In this document: positions 18,578-28,773 of the stretch, one piece after another
Layout: every line of letters begins with the position of its first letter
Numbering within the stretch: position 1 is the stretch's first letter
NCBI GenBank assembly: GCA_003116975.1
Contig: BGKB01000089.1
Span: 124,001 to 188,000 of the forward strand
Direction: 5' to 3'
DNA: 64,000 nt
DNA from: Aurantiochytrium sp. KH105
Lineage: Eukaryota; Sar; Bigyra; Thraustochytrida; Thraustochytriidae
Made by a program: the position numbers and the translations under genes
Notes under the pieces: generated by a model
Databases searched by the model: none
What the model saw: only the letters and a program-made list of their open reading frames with translations
Told to the model about the DNA's origin: nothing

Positions 18578-19621
18578 CTATCGCGCAGCGTATCCCGCCT
18601 CGAGTCCAAGAATTATTCGGTAGAGTCCTTCGAGCGTGGGTGCGAGGACGCCATGCTGGTGCGCGCGCCGCACCAAAAAGCCATTGATGGCTTCGATCTC
18701 CGTTTGGCGCCCAGACTGCACGTCGGCAAGCATTGAAGAAGTATTGCGACCTGTCTGCCTTGCTACATGGACAACAAAGTCCGCGGCCGAAGCGTGCTCA
18801 CCCAAAAGTAGTTTTACTCCTTTTTCGTGCTTCATTATCCTTTCAAATTCGGCACATGCTTCCGTCACAAGAGGCCGTAGCCCCTGACGTGCGACGCACT
18901 CGTTTTTATCTCGTAGCATCGCGGTCACTGGGTTGATGACCGCGTTCGCGAGCAGCTTGGTCCAGACCATTGACGCAACATCATCGCTCAGCACGACGGC
19001 TTCCTCCACTCTCTCCCAACTCCCTTGGCTCTGATCTGGACTTGCACGATTGCAAGAGCGTTCCATGCGCTCTGCGAATGTTCGCAAAACAGGATCCTCT
19101 GCCGGGCCGACACACGTGCGGCCTGAGCCGTTCAGTCGCACATATTGGTCATCCACGACGCTCGCGCCCAAATAAGTAAGTCCTTGGTAAACACGCAAGC
19201 CTGGATATCCGTCTAGCGCAGAGCGCAGGACGTCTGCATTGCCCATACCATTTTGCAACGAAAGGATAACGCTCTTGTCAGGCACCAGGAGTCCGTGGGC
19301 CGCAGCCTGCGCGAGTTGAGTGCCAACTTTTTCGGTATCTTTGCTCTTGACGGTGACCAGCGTCAGGTCAAAGGGCCAAAGGTCTCGATCAAGCTCAGCA
19401 CTGCGTTCCCAGCCGCGCAGGACTTGGGTCACTTCGGTCTCCACCGCTTCCCCGTCCGGCAAGTCCACGCGCACGACTCGTCGCGCGGGCCCGGCATGAG
19501 TCGAGGTCGATGCGCCACCTCCTCGTCGAACGAGCGTGACGGCCGTATTCTCCGAGGCTGCAAGCCTTGCGGCAAAGTAGGTGCCCAGGGACCCTCCGCC
19601 CACCACGCAAACGCGAAACAT
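18578..19621 (-). CDS. panE: 2-dehydropantoate 2-reductase (ketopantoate reductase)
   Basis: From the ATG at 19621 the protein has 347 residues and begins MFRVCVVGGGSLGTYFAARL, an NADPH-binding Rossmann start with GGGSLG at residues 8-13. The middle contains TLVTVKSKDT and SLQNGMGN, typical of the family. The C-terminal all-helical domain has WTKLLANAVINPVTAM with the expected Lys and Asn, and QTEIEAINGFLV with the conserved Glu. The enzyme reduces ketopantoate to pantoate in pantothenate/CoA synthesis. The open frame extends to 19807, but that 62-residue extension is low complexity and does not look like a clear targeting peptide, so 19621 is preferred. Confidence 0.9.
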   Translation of the reverse strand: MFRVCVVGGGSLGTYFAARLAASENTAVTLVRRGGGASTSTHAGPARRVVRVDLPDGEAVETEVTQVLRGWERSAELDRDLWPFDLTLVTVKSKDTEKVGTQLAQAAAHGLLVPDKSVILSLQNGMGNADVLRSALDGYPGLRVYQGLTYLGASVVDDQYVRLNGSGRTCVGPAEDPVLRTFAERMERSCNRASPDQSQGSWERVEEAVVLSDDVASMVWTKLLANAVINPVTAMLRDKNECVARQGLRPLVTEACAEFERIMKHEKGVKLLLGEHASAADFVVHVARQTGRNTSSMLADVQSGRQTEIEAINGFLVRRAHQHGVLAPTLEGLYRIILGLEAGYAAR

Positions 19622-20019
19622 CGGTTTCTCAATCTCTCCCACGCCGCACACGGAGTTGACGGGTCGTGTGAGAAAGAGTTTTGTTTTCGTGTTTTCATTC
19701 GTTTTCATGCAATTTTCATGCGATTTTCGATCCTTTGTGTGGTCCTTCGCGCGCGACAGCAGGCCTCGCTTTCGATGCTGACTGTTTGAACGAATGGACT
19801 CCATCATTCGATAAATAAAAAAGTTGGATTCGGAGGTAAAAGTTGAAAGTTGGCGGCTGCCGCGAGCAAGTCACTTGCAAGAGAGATTGGAAGAGACCAA
19901 ATATGGGTGCAGGCCTTGCAAGTGTAAGCAAGCTTCAAGTTATGTGCCAGCATGCAAACGAGCCAGAGCCACACTTGTAGCGAAGTTCGAAATCAAGGAC
20001 GGCAAAAATGTAAAGCATT
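19622..20019. other. Intergenic, nothing recognised
   Basis: The 5' flank of ketopantoate reductase and the 3' flank of the first ankyrin gene. TTTTCATG-type repeats occur near 19682-19725. No conserved frame is seen. Confidence 0.4.
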
Positions 20020-23000
20020 CTAATAATAATCGTCCATTCGCACTCTTTTCGAAGGGTTGCCATCTTCCAGCGTCAAGTTTCGCTTAGCATTTCCTTCTCG
20101 AGAGTCTGCGACAATTTTCAAGGCAGAGTTGGACATCCTGGGCGCAGTGAACAGGTCGACGACCTCCACGAACCCAGCATCATAAACAATCTTGAGTGCC
20201 GTTTGTGCTCTTTTGCTCTTGAGACATGAAAAATCCATGCGGGCTCCCCGTTGAACAAGCAATTTCATCGTCTCGTGGATATCATCTGACGAACGACGTT
20301 GCACATTGACAGCGACGTGAAAGAGGAGCATGGACCCTTCGCGCACATCGACTTTTGCGCCATACTGAATGAGCGTTTGGACGATATCAATGTGTCCTTC
20401 TCGAGCTGCATGCATGAGAGCAGTGGTGTTGGACCCGTCTTGCATGTCGAGCTTGGCGCCGCGCTTGATAAGAAAGTGAATCATGGTCATAGAACCACAA
20501 AAGCAAGCGCGCATCAGAGGCGATGTGCCTTTGCTGTCTTGGGTGTTTGGATCAGCACCCCCTGTTAGAAGAAGAGAGGCCGTCTTCTCGCATTGATGCC
20601 GGAGACGAGCGTTCAAGTCAATCGCCAAGAAAAGCGCTGTTGCGCCATTCTTGTCCCGAGCGTGCAGATCAGCGCCGTGATCGAGCAAAGTCTTGACAGC
20701 AGCAGGTGCGGATGGATGACCCCTCCTGTGAGATGACATGCTTCCCCCAATCGCTTGCATCAGCACTGTTCGACCCCGCGAATCTGCAAGGTTCACTCCA
20801 AAGCCATGTCGGCGGAATAGATCTACCAGAGCGAACTTTTCACAGAGATAGGCAGTTGCAAGATCTGAAGCGCCGCTCGCTCGAACGGCGTCTACGTGTG
20901 CCAGAAGCAACTGGACGACCCGCTCGTTCCCCATTTTGCATGCAATGGAGAGCGCTGTGCACATCTCCCCGTATCGCTTCCAGTGCATGTATCGCATAGA
21001 AGTGAACCAAGAATGAGAGCAAACTGGTTCATCAAAGAGCTGCATTTCAGGCTTTGCGCCGTGCTGCAAAAGGAGCTCCGCAATTTCCATGTTACCGCTG
21101 TCGCTTGCTGACATGAGAGACGTCCATCCTTGCTTGGTCTGTAGATTTACAGCAGCACCACGATTCAGAAGCGATTGTACGAGCTTTACGTTTCCACCAC
21201 AAGCTGCGATATGTAGCGCGCTCCAGCCGTTAGACGTTTGCTGATTGACCTCTGCGCCTTGATCAAGGAGTAAACAAACCATGTCGTCTTGGCCAATATT
21301 GCATGCCAGCATGAGTGCTGTGCAGTCGTCATTGTTCTGTTGATTCACATTCGCTCCGAACTCCAAAAAACAGCGAACAACCGCAAGGTCTCCTCTTTGG
21401 CAGGCTTTCATCAAGCACGTAGAGACAGCTTCGCACTGCGAGTCGACGTCAGCTCCATGCTGAACGAGCAGTCTAGCAGTTTCTAAATCTCCCACTTCAT
21501 AGGCACCATGAAGGGCACAAGCGACGGCGGTTTTGTCTTTGATATTTGAGCATACGTAGCTCTGAAGAAGGAGCTGAACAAGGTCCAACTTGTGATTGTT
21601 GACCTTACCAACACAAACTTCCTTTAGAAGCCAGGCCTTCTTTCTCCAGTTTTCGAATCCGGCCTTGGGATCAGCTCCGTTGTCGAGAAGCAGCTTCACG
21701 ATTTCAGTCCTTTGATTTCTGCAAGCATGTACAAGACAATCCATCATGTTTTTGCTCGCGTCCGACTTGTGCACTTGCTGGAGGCATCGGCGAGTGAGAT
21801 CCACCCAGCCCTCCTCGCATGATCGACTAAATATAGAATACACACCCGTATGACTAGGGTCATACGTCGCACCCTGGTCGAGTAGAAAGTGAGCCAAGTT
21901 CTTGCAGGCAGTCAACTCCAGAGCTGTTTGACCCCTTTTATTTACGGCGTTCACCTCTGCGCCTTGACTGACAAGTGACTTCGCGATGGTCACGAAATTC
22001 TTGTTTTCAAGCGTTTTCGCTTTCGCGTAAGTTGTGCCGGAGGCAGCTCGCATGAGGGGGGTAAAACCACCGCGATCCTTGCAGTTAACGTTGACCCCTT
22101 TCTCGAGAAGTTCCTTCACCATGCTCGTACATCCTCTCGAGCTCACGATGCGCAGGAGTTCCTCATCGCTGATAGCGCGAGGTCCGAGCCGTACACTATG
22201 CTCGAGGAGACATTGGATGCACGCTTCGTTCGCACTGTACGCCAGCGCTCTGCGCCCTTTGTGGTCCTGCATATCCACCTCGGCGCCCCTCTTGAGAAGA
22301 AGCTTGACCATTTCGAGGTGAGCATTGGCGCAAGCAATCATAAGCGCCGTGCAGCCGTCTCTATTCTGCTCATCTATGCAAACATCGTCGCACGTGAGAA
22401 GCTTCTTGAAGCTGACCATGGCACCATTTTTGCACGTGATCATAAGAGGGGTATCGCGTCCGTACGGCGCATCTGTGTGTGCCCCATGGTCGAGAAGGAG
22501 CTCCACAATTGATTCGTGACTTTGTTCGCATGCGATTATGAGCGGAGACGTATAGTCCGTGCCATCTGGGTCAAAACTGATTTCGGCACCACGCTCGATG
22601 AGAAATTTAGCAAGCTTGTATTGCCCGCGGAGACAAGCATACTTCAGCGCTGTGAATTCAACTCTGTCCACGTCATCAACGTTGCCTCCGCCATGATCAA
22701 GGAAAAGCTCAATCATCTCTTGACTTTGCTCTTCCTTGCCAGCCCTTCCGACAAGAGTAAGTTCTCGCTTAGGCCAAAAATACGGATCCTCGTTATGGTC
22801 CTCCCCGACATAGTCAAAGGGGTTGCGCAGGCACTCGAAATTCATACCGTGCTGCACAAAGAGGCGAGCAAGGTCTGCATTCTTCTTTTCGACAGCGATT
22901 CCTAAGGCCTTTTCGCGATTCTGGATCTTATCATCACGATTGAGAAGCATCCGGACAACCTCAATGTGACACTCGCGACACGCTCACAGAAGAGGACACT

Positions 23001-23376
23001 CGTCAGAGTATTCACAGATATTTACGTGTGCTCCACGATCAAGAAGCATCCGGACAATCTCAATGTGGCCCTCGCGGCACGCTCCTAGAAGAGGAGACTC
23101 GTCGGAGTATCCACTGTAATTTACGTCTGCTCCACGATCAAGGAGCAAGCGCGCGGCGTCCACGTGTCCATTTGTGCAAGCCACGGAAAGGGCAGTGATG
23201 CCGTTCTCCTCGGAAGCAACGTTCGCGCCGAGGTCGAGAAGGACCTGCATGACCTTATCTAGGCCTTGTCGGCTTGCGTGATGTAGCGGCTTGGGAATCC
23301 ATTCCAGCAGCTTGGCGTCCTGTTGTACAGCGGCGCGAATTCCCGCGAGGTCTTCATTGGCCACAAGATTCTCCAT
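20020..23376 (-). CDS. Large ankyrin-repeat protein interrupted by one in-frame TGA
   Basis: One reading frame runs from MENLVANEDLAG (ATG at 23376) to the stop at 20020 and would encode about 1,118 residues. It is almost wholly ankyrin repeats (for example GWSALHIAACGGNVKLVQSL and DCTALMLACNIGQ), roughly two dozen. It ends in a basic NPSKRVRMDDYY tail that could be a nuclear signal. The frame is broken once, at 22984-22986, by TGA where the neighbouring repeat has GGA (PLL-stop-ACRE against PLLGACRE). Downstream of it a 976-residue frame remains, opening at 22950. Either the gene is recently broken, a shorter protein is made, or the base is an error. Ankyrin arrays bind proteins; no catalytic domain is present. 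A paralogue lies immediately upstream at 23764-25985. Confidence 0.75.
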
Positions 23377-23763
23377 CGCGCCGAAACTTTCGGTCTTGTA
23401 GATTCTTTGAGCTCGCTCACCACCAGCGCCTGCTCGCAGAATTCTATGGCAGTTCGAAGCGTTTGCTCTCACACAAGATATATCGGCGTGGCAACCTGTT
23501 GCGGGTTTACTGTTTACGTATACTACCAAGATCCTCCACCGATGGATGTTGTCGCGCTGGCATTGGCGAGCTGCGGAACCCAAGTGGTTGCGGAACACAA
23601 GTGAGGTGCGAAACCCACGTGGTCGAGGAATACGACATCGCCCAGCCAGCTTGAAGCTGATCTTTCGGGTCACCCGAGCACGAAGCGTTCATTTCTTGCA
23701 AGGCCAATGACGAGATCAAGGCTAAAGTTATTTTCATTCCCAAATGTATTCATTCAAACGTAT
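23377..23763. other. Spacer between the two ankyrin genes
   Basis: The minus frame of the first ankyrin gene stays open here to 23673 but shows no ankyrin similarity and contains repeated FRTSLVFRNHLG-like sequence. Near 23575-23625 the DNA has degenerate GGAACCCAAGTGGTTG / GGAACACAAGTGAGG repeats. It is probably 5' untranslated or promoter sequence. Confidence 0.4.
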
Positions 23764-25985
23764 TCAATCATTCCTTTCTCCTCTTAGGGGACCCGCTTTC
23801 ATCTTTGTGTGCATCGTGGGTTCTGATGTAACTTTTTTATCGTCCGCAACAATGTGCAGGCCTGAACCATGCGTTCTTGGAGCTGTGATCAGATCGAGGA
23901 CTTCCACAAACCCAGCATCGTAGGCAATCTTGAGCGCAGTCTGAGCCTTGCTGCTTTTGAGGCATGAACAATCCACGTAGGCTCCGCGGTTGAACAACCA
24001 TGATATCATCTCCTCCGCGCGGGATGTAGAGTGACGTCTGAATTCCAAAGCAACATCAAAGAGCGACACCTGGGCATCGTGCATGTCCAAGTTGGCGCCA
24101 TCTTGAAGGAGTTCTTCGACAATGTCGGAATGCAAGTTCCGAATCGCATGCATCAGAGCTGTTCTACCTGACAAGTCTTTCATGTTTGAGTCGACTCCTT
24201 GCTGTAAAAGAAAGCGCACCACAACGGCAGCGCCTCGAGAGCAAGCTTGCATGAGAGGTGTCATGCCCAATCTGTCTTGTACGTTTGGATCAGCACCTCG
24301 CTCCAGCAGCAATGTTGCCAATTCCTCTGAGTGCTCCCGGGCCGAACTTGAGCTTGGGGCCCGGGGGGAAGGCGCCGATGTGTCATCGGAAGAGGACGCC
24401 GGTTCTGGCTCCGTGTCATCGCAACCGAATTGACGCACATTGCAATCTAAGATGCTAAGCATGATTGACAAAGGTGTCGCGCCATTATTGTTTCGAGCGT
24501 GCAAATCAGCGCCGCGATCGATCAAAGCTTGTGCAGCAGCAGGCAACATTCGGGATGTCGAGGTTCTTTCGCAGACCGTCATCAACGCAGTTCGGCCTCT
24601 TGCATCTGAAAAATGCAAGCCAATGCCTCTGCGATGAAATACATCTGCCAGTGAAAACTGTCTGAAAATGTAGGGGATCGCGAGATCTGAAGCACCACTC
24701 ACCTGCACAACGTCTGCATGCGAGACAAGGAGCTAGATGATCCTCTCGTGACCAGCTTCGCACGCAACTGAGAGTGCTGTGCATATTTTCCCGAAAGGTA
24801 AATGGGAAAACGGGTAGTGGCGGATACATAGAAAGTGCTTGAGGCTGTCGAAACTAGATTTCAGCTTCTCTTCTGTGCCAGACAAGGCAACTGTGCGGTC
24901 GGCACCGCTCTCTAGTAAAACATTCACAGTCTCGATTCTGCCACTGCGGCATGCCGACATGAGCGACGTCCAGTGACATGTCGCGAGAGAATTCACTTCG
25001 GCGCCTTGTTTCAAAAGCAATCGAACGAGATTTACGTCCTTGTAGAAACTTGCCAAATGGAGCGCGGTCCAGCCGAAAGACGTCTTATGGTTGACATTTG
25101 CGCCGTGCTCAATGAGTAAGGTAGCAATAGCGCTTTGATGCGCGCAACAAGCTATAATGAGCGCCGTCCAGCCATTCTCGCTTTGCATATCTATGGACGC
25201 GCCATGCTCTAGCAGCCAGCGAACGGTATCGAGATGCCCTTCTTTGCAGGCCCGCATCAAGCATGTCAACGCCCCGTATGAAGGTGAATACGACAGTAGA
25301 TTGACGTCAGCGCCGTGCCGAACGAGCAGCCCTGCAATTGGTAATAAGCCATTACCACACGCGTACTGCAAAGGTCTGCTCAAGTAGCGCAATTTTCGAT
25401 CGTCTTGGGAACCTTGATTTATTTGCAGCAGAAGATATACGATGTCCCACTGCTCCTTACTTGGCTCCCCAGAGCAAATATAAAACAAATGTTCAACCCC
25501 CAAGTACCTTTCACTTCTTTGATATCTAGGCCCCAAGAATCTTTCCCTTCTTTGGGCGTCATGGTTGAGAAGTATTTTCACGATCTCTGTCCTACGATAT
25601 TTGCAGGCTGTTTCGAGATAAGGATATACTGTGGGGCCTCTCTCGAATCTGCGAAGGAGCGTTCGAGTAAGTTTTGCGCATCCGCATTTGCAAGCGTTTC
25701 GTAAAATCGTAGCGTGACGTCTGAGGTTCGGGTCAAATGTTGCACCTTGATCGATCAGGAAGACAGCAAAGTCCTCCATTTCATTGAACATTTTCTTGAG
25801 ACTCCAATCCCAAGGACCCCAATCGAAAGTGTCACCTCGAGGGACAGCCTCTGGAGAGCGAATACCACCAAGATTCTCGAAAGCCGTCAGTCCCTGTCGA
25901 TCCACCGCATTGACTTCCGCGCCTCTACTGACGAGAAGTTTGGCAATAAGCAGAAGTTGCGTGAAGCGCGAGAATCACAAGGACA
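23764..25985 (-). pseudogene. Truncated ankyrin-repeat paralogue with an internal stop
   Basis: Both parts share one frame and align collinearly with the C-terminal two-thirds of the neighbouring ankyrin gene. Shared blocks include LVSRGAEVNAV, GWTALHLASFYKDVNLV, VSGASDLA, KAQTALKIAYDAGFVEV and a TAPRTHGSGLHIVAD end. A TAG at about 24733-24735 replaces the glutamine codon present in the sister (VVQLLLAH against II-stop-LLVSH). The N-terminal third is missing: similarity stops near 25960-25985, just 3' of another stop. Loss of the 5' end plus the internal stop makes a pseudogene likely, although the repeats are otherwise intact. The two copies are clearly diverged, so the duplication is not fresh. 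Confidence 0.7.
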
Positions 25986-26106
25986 AGGGTGGCGTTGACA
26001 GTGTTGCTGATGAAGTCTTATCCGACCACGTCGAGGAGGGAAATGCCGAGAAGGATCTCGAGGACGACGACGAGGACGACGACGAGGTCAACGCCTTGGG
26101 TGATTA
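25975..26106 (+). pseudogene. Acidic C-terminal coding fragment at the ankyrin truncation junction
   Basis: The plus frame ending at the TAA at 26106 reads NHKDKGGVDSVADEVLSD, then a run of Asp/Glu (EKDLEDDDEDDDE) and VNALGD. It starts exactly where similarity of the minus-strand ankyrin copy ends. Another frame just downstream (26129-26227) begins MPVNAVENEELFVVEG and also looks gene-like. These may be scraps of a gene cut by the rearrangement that truncated the ankyrin copy. I recognise no family. Confidence 0.35.
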
Positions 26107-26189
26107 AGCCGCATTGGAAGAGGGCGGGATGCCGGTGAACGCTGTCGAGAACGAGGAACTCTTTGTTGTCGAGGGTGCTATGAACTCCG

Positions 26190-26975
26190 ATGGCCTCGAT
26201 AACCTACAAAGTGAACTTGTATTCTAAATTTGAGGAAGGCCCAGAGGCTCTGCTTCCTGAGGATACTAGTAGCTTTACTGAATTGAACCCTGGTATCGTC
26301 TTTACTGAAGATGATAGCAAATTAACTTACTGGGACAAAGCGAATATTGTGTTTCGCAGTATTGCGGCAAAGGACGTCGAAGTCGCGAAGTCCGCAATTT
26401 GGATCGCTGAGAAGATGCAAAATTATCTATATTCCCAACAGTCAGAGTCACCCGGTGTCTCGACAGAACTGATGGAAACTGATATGAAAGATGATGAGAC
26501 TTACATTCGATATGGAAAATACGCCGCGACTTACATTCTCTACATGTCTTATCCATCAACAGAAGGATTCGGTATCATTGACTGCAAAGTGCTCTTTGAT
26601 GGAATTGATCTTTCCAAGCTCTCCTCCAAGTACTTCCTCGCAGATCCCGCTTGCGAATACTACGTCGCAGTGAGTGAAGCTTATGAATTCCCACACAAAC
26701 TGAACAAGGATAACCACAAAGGAGACAACCCAACTTTCAACAAGAAGATTCCGAAAGGTGCACCAAGTTTAAAGTGGGCATCGGCTAGTGCCTTGGAGAA
26801 ATATTGGGGGACTACAAAAAGACGAGCTGAAGTTGACAAATGGTATGGCCGAGGAGGAAAAACAACTGAAGTTATTCTTCATGGGTTTGAGGAATTCGAC
26901 TCGATAGACATTAACAAGGTAGAGACCTTCCAAGAAATTTTCATGGTATCGGTGATGAATAAGCAGAAGCCGTAA
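26190..26975 (+). CDS. Orphan protein of 261 residues in AT-richer DNA
   Basis: The frame starts MASITYKVNLYSKFEEGPEA with a stop two codons upstream of the ATG, and ends NKQKP. It is a soluble, mixed alpha/beta-looking protein without signal peptide or membrane helix. It is rich in Tyr, Lys, Asp and Glu, with motifs such as GFGIIDCKVLFDGIDL and WYGRGGKTTEV. I do not recognise the family. Codon use is visibly more AT-rich than in the housekeeping blocks, like the dehydrogenase-like gene downstream, suggesting different ancestry. Its place among broken ankyrin genes and nuclease-kinase genes fits an accessory or acquired gene. A real gene is likely because the frame is long for this composition. 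Confidence 0.6.
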   Translation: MASITYKVNLYSKFEEGPEALLPEDTSSFTELNPGIVFTEDDSKLTYWDKANIVFRSIAAKDVEVAKSAIWIAEKMQNYLYSQQSESPGVSTELMETDMKDDETYIRYGKYAATYILYMSYPSTEGFGIIDCKVLFDGIDLSKLSSKYFLADPACEYYVAVSEAYEFPHKLNKDNHKGDNPTFNKKIPKGAPSLKWASASALEKYWGTTKRRAEVDKWYGRGGKTTEVILHGFEEFDSIDINKVETFQEIFMVSVMNKQKP

Positions 26976-27044
26976 AAACGTATTAACAAGAGTAAACACA
27001 CATCTGTTATTTATTTTTTTCCCAATCTCAGATGATCGTTCAAT

Positions 27045-28268
27045 CTACCTCGTTGCCTCTGACCTGCAGAAGAAGGATGTGAAGGGAAGGTTTTGCCACC
27101 TCGAAATAAGGTAGGGGTGCATGACTAGCACGCCGTCATACTTGGGTCGTCCGGATAGAAAAAGGACATCGGGTGGGGTTTCGTTCCTGAAAGGTTCGAC
27201 GAAGAGATCAAACACGTCAATTTTGGCGCCTTCTAACCTCAACATGCGTGCAACCTCAAAAGCTGGTGAGTTGTCTGTGTCGCTGGAGCCAAAAGTGTTT
27301 CCTATGCCGACCATGAGAAATGCCTTTTCATGGATTTTGTCATAGTTGCCCTTGCAGTATCGGAGGACAACAGCCTCAAAAACAATCCGTGTTGCGCTGA
27401 GAAGAGCTTGCGAGTTGTTTGTTAGAATAGGCCACAAGTCATCGTCTCCGTTGTGAAGTAATCGTGAGATGTCGTGACACCACCCGAGTGTCGGATCTTG
27501 GACGATCATGTTGTGTCGATTCAGTGCTGGCGCGGTGTTTGTTATTGTTGTAGCAGCGGCAGCTAGGGGTGAGCTATGTGCGAGAGGTGCGCGTGTTCCG
27601 TTGTTTTCTGTGAACATCGACTCCGCCGCATCTATGATCTCGTAAGGACTGTCCACATCTGCAGCTCGTGCGAATTCGTTGACAGTGGATTCAATTGCAG
27701 CCCTTTTGGCAATTTCAAGAAGGATCACCCCTTCAGCAACTTCTGCTGATCTAGTTTTGACGACGGGGCCGGCATTTGCACGTGGTTGCCACTTTGAGAA
27801 GAATTGATGTGCTGCATCGGTACTTTGTGTGTTGATGCCACCCACGAGTCTTGTGACATCGCGAACCGTCAGAGTGTCGTCTGTGCCTTGCAGTACGGCT
27901 GCACTCGTTGGACAGTAGGCGACGAGAGCATCTTTCGGTAATGCGCTTGCAAAAACCCCTCTCGTGAGCCCGATTCGTGCGATGCTTTCCACGAAGACTC
28001 TCGTCCCTTTGTGCGCGTGCTTTGCGATTATAGTGGCAACTGTATGAAGCGTACTATTATTCACTCTTGGGGTCGTGTCCACAGAAGTGCATATGAGAAA
28101 GGTATCAAACTTGTTGAGACAGTGCAGTGTCGTTGCAAATCTATCTCCGCTTACGTCGATGACTGACGGTTTGAGATCGGCGAGGATGCGCATGTTTCTG
28201 TCAACCATGCGCCTGCTTTCGCTTTTGTAGTCACTTAAGATGCATATTTTCGGTGTTTCACTACTCAT
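27045..28268 (-). CDS. Divergent nucleotide-sugar dehydrogenase-like protein
   Basis: From the ATG at 28268 (MSSETPKICILSDYKSESRR) the protein has 407 residues, close to the usual length of UDP-glucose/UDP-ManNAc dehydrogenases. Family landmarks are recognisable: YCPTSAAVLQGTDD, then RLVGGINTQSTDAA, GPVVKTRSAEVAEG, and VNEFARAADVDSPYEIIDAA. LGWCHDIS sits where the GGHC catalytic cysteine is expected. GIGNTFGSSDTDNSPAFEVA with GAKIDVFD matches the C-terminal KxNTxDxRxSPA and GAxVxxYD blocks. The N-terminal NAD glycine motif (GxGxxG) is absent, so activity is doubtful. It lies downstream of a nuclease-kinase gene on the same strand; the pair is duplicated. Function as an enzyme, a binding protein or an effector is open. 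Confidence 0.65.
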   Translation of the reverse strand: MSSETPKICILSDYKSESRRMVDRNMRILADLKPSVIDVSGDRFATTLHCLNKFDTFLICTSVDTTPRVNNSTLHTVATIIAKHAHKGTRVFVESIARIGLTRGVFASALPKDALVAYCPTSAAVLQGTDDTLTVRDVTRLVGGINTQSTDAAHQFFSKWQPRANAGPVVKTRSAEVAEGVILLEIAKRAAIESTVNEFARAADVDSPYEIIDAAESMFTENNGTRAPLAHSSPLAAAATTITNTAPALNRHNMIVQDPTLGWCHDISRLLHNGDDDLWPILTNNSQALLSATRIVFEAVVLRYCKGNYDKIHEKAFLMVGIGNTFGSSDTDNSPAFEVARMLRLEGAKIDVFDLFVEPFRNETPPDVLFLSGRPKYDGVLVMHPYLISRWQNLPFTSFFCRSEATR

Positions 28269-28460
28269 GTTATAGGGCTTGTGACTGCGATTCTTGTCTG
28301 CTCGTCCCCAGAAGAAGCGTTTGCTGAAGCCGACTGCGAGTGCGTTTTGCATCAAGAATCAGAGGTCAAGATCCAAGAGGGTGTAGGGGTGTGTGGCTAG
28401 GGTTGTTTCGTCAGTCTAGGTAAGTCGGTTTGGTGGCAGGACCAAGTCGTCGCGACGAGT

Positions 28461-28470
28461 GTTATATAAG
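28461..28470 (-). promoter_or_regulatory. Candidate TATA element of the dehydrogenase-like gene
   Basis: CTTATATAAC on the minus strand lies about 190 bp before the ATG at 28268 and is preserved in the duplicated spacer at 30281-30290, within a conserved stretch (CGACGAGTGTTATATAAG). Conservation between diverged spacers supports function, but no transcript start is known. Confidence 0.35.
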
Positions 28471-28773
28471 AGCTGTGGCGTCTCCTCTACCGTACTAGGT
28501 AGGCCAAGGAGGCTGTTGCAATTTCGTCGTATACCGAATGCCGACGCAAAGTAGAGCAAGGATATGAACGCCGACCGCTCCAGTTTGTTAGAACACAGCA
28601 ACATAACGCACTTCAGACTTTCTTTTTATGCCTTGTCGATTCGGCCCGTGATCTGTCTAACGGACACTCCTCCTTTTGGTGATTGGTCTCGTGAAGTGTC
28701 ACGATCGTCGGCAACAGTGCGGTGCAAGGTCGGGAGTACCTTGCCTCGCATTGACTATGGTAAACTCAATTGA

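Noticed and set aside
20020-25985. Reassigned TGA codon (alternative genetic code) to explain interrupted frames
   Set aside because: The other genes here end at normal TAA/TAG/TGA stops, one ankyrin break is TAG, and the interrupted frames cluster in one decaying region.
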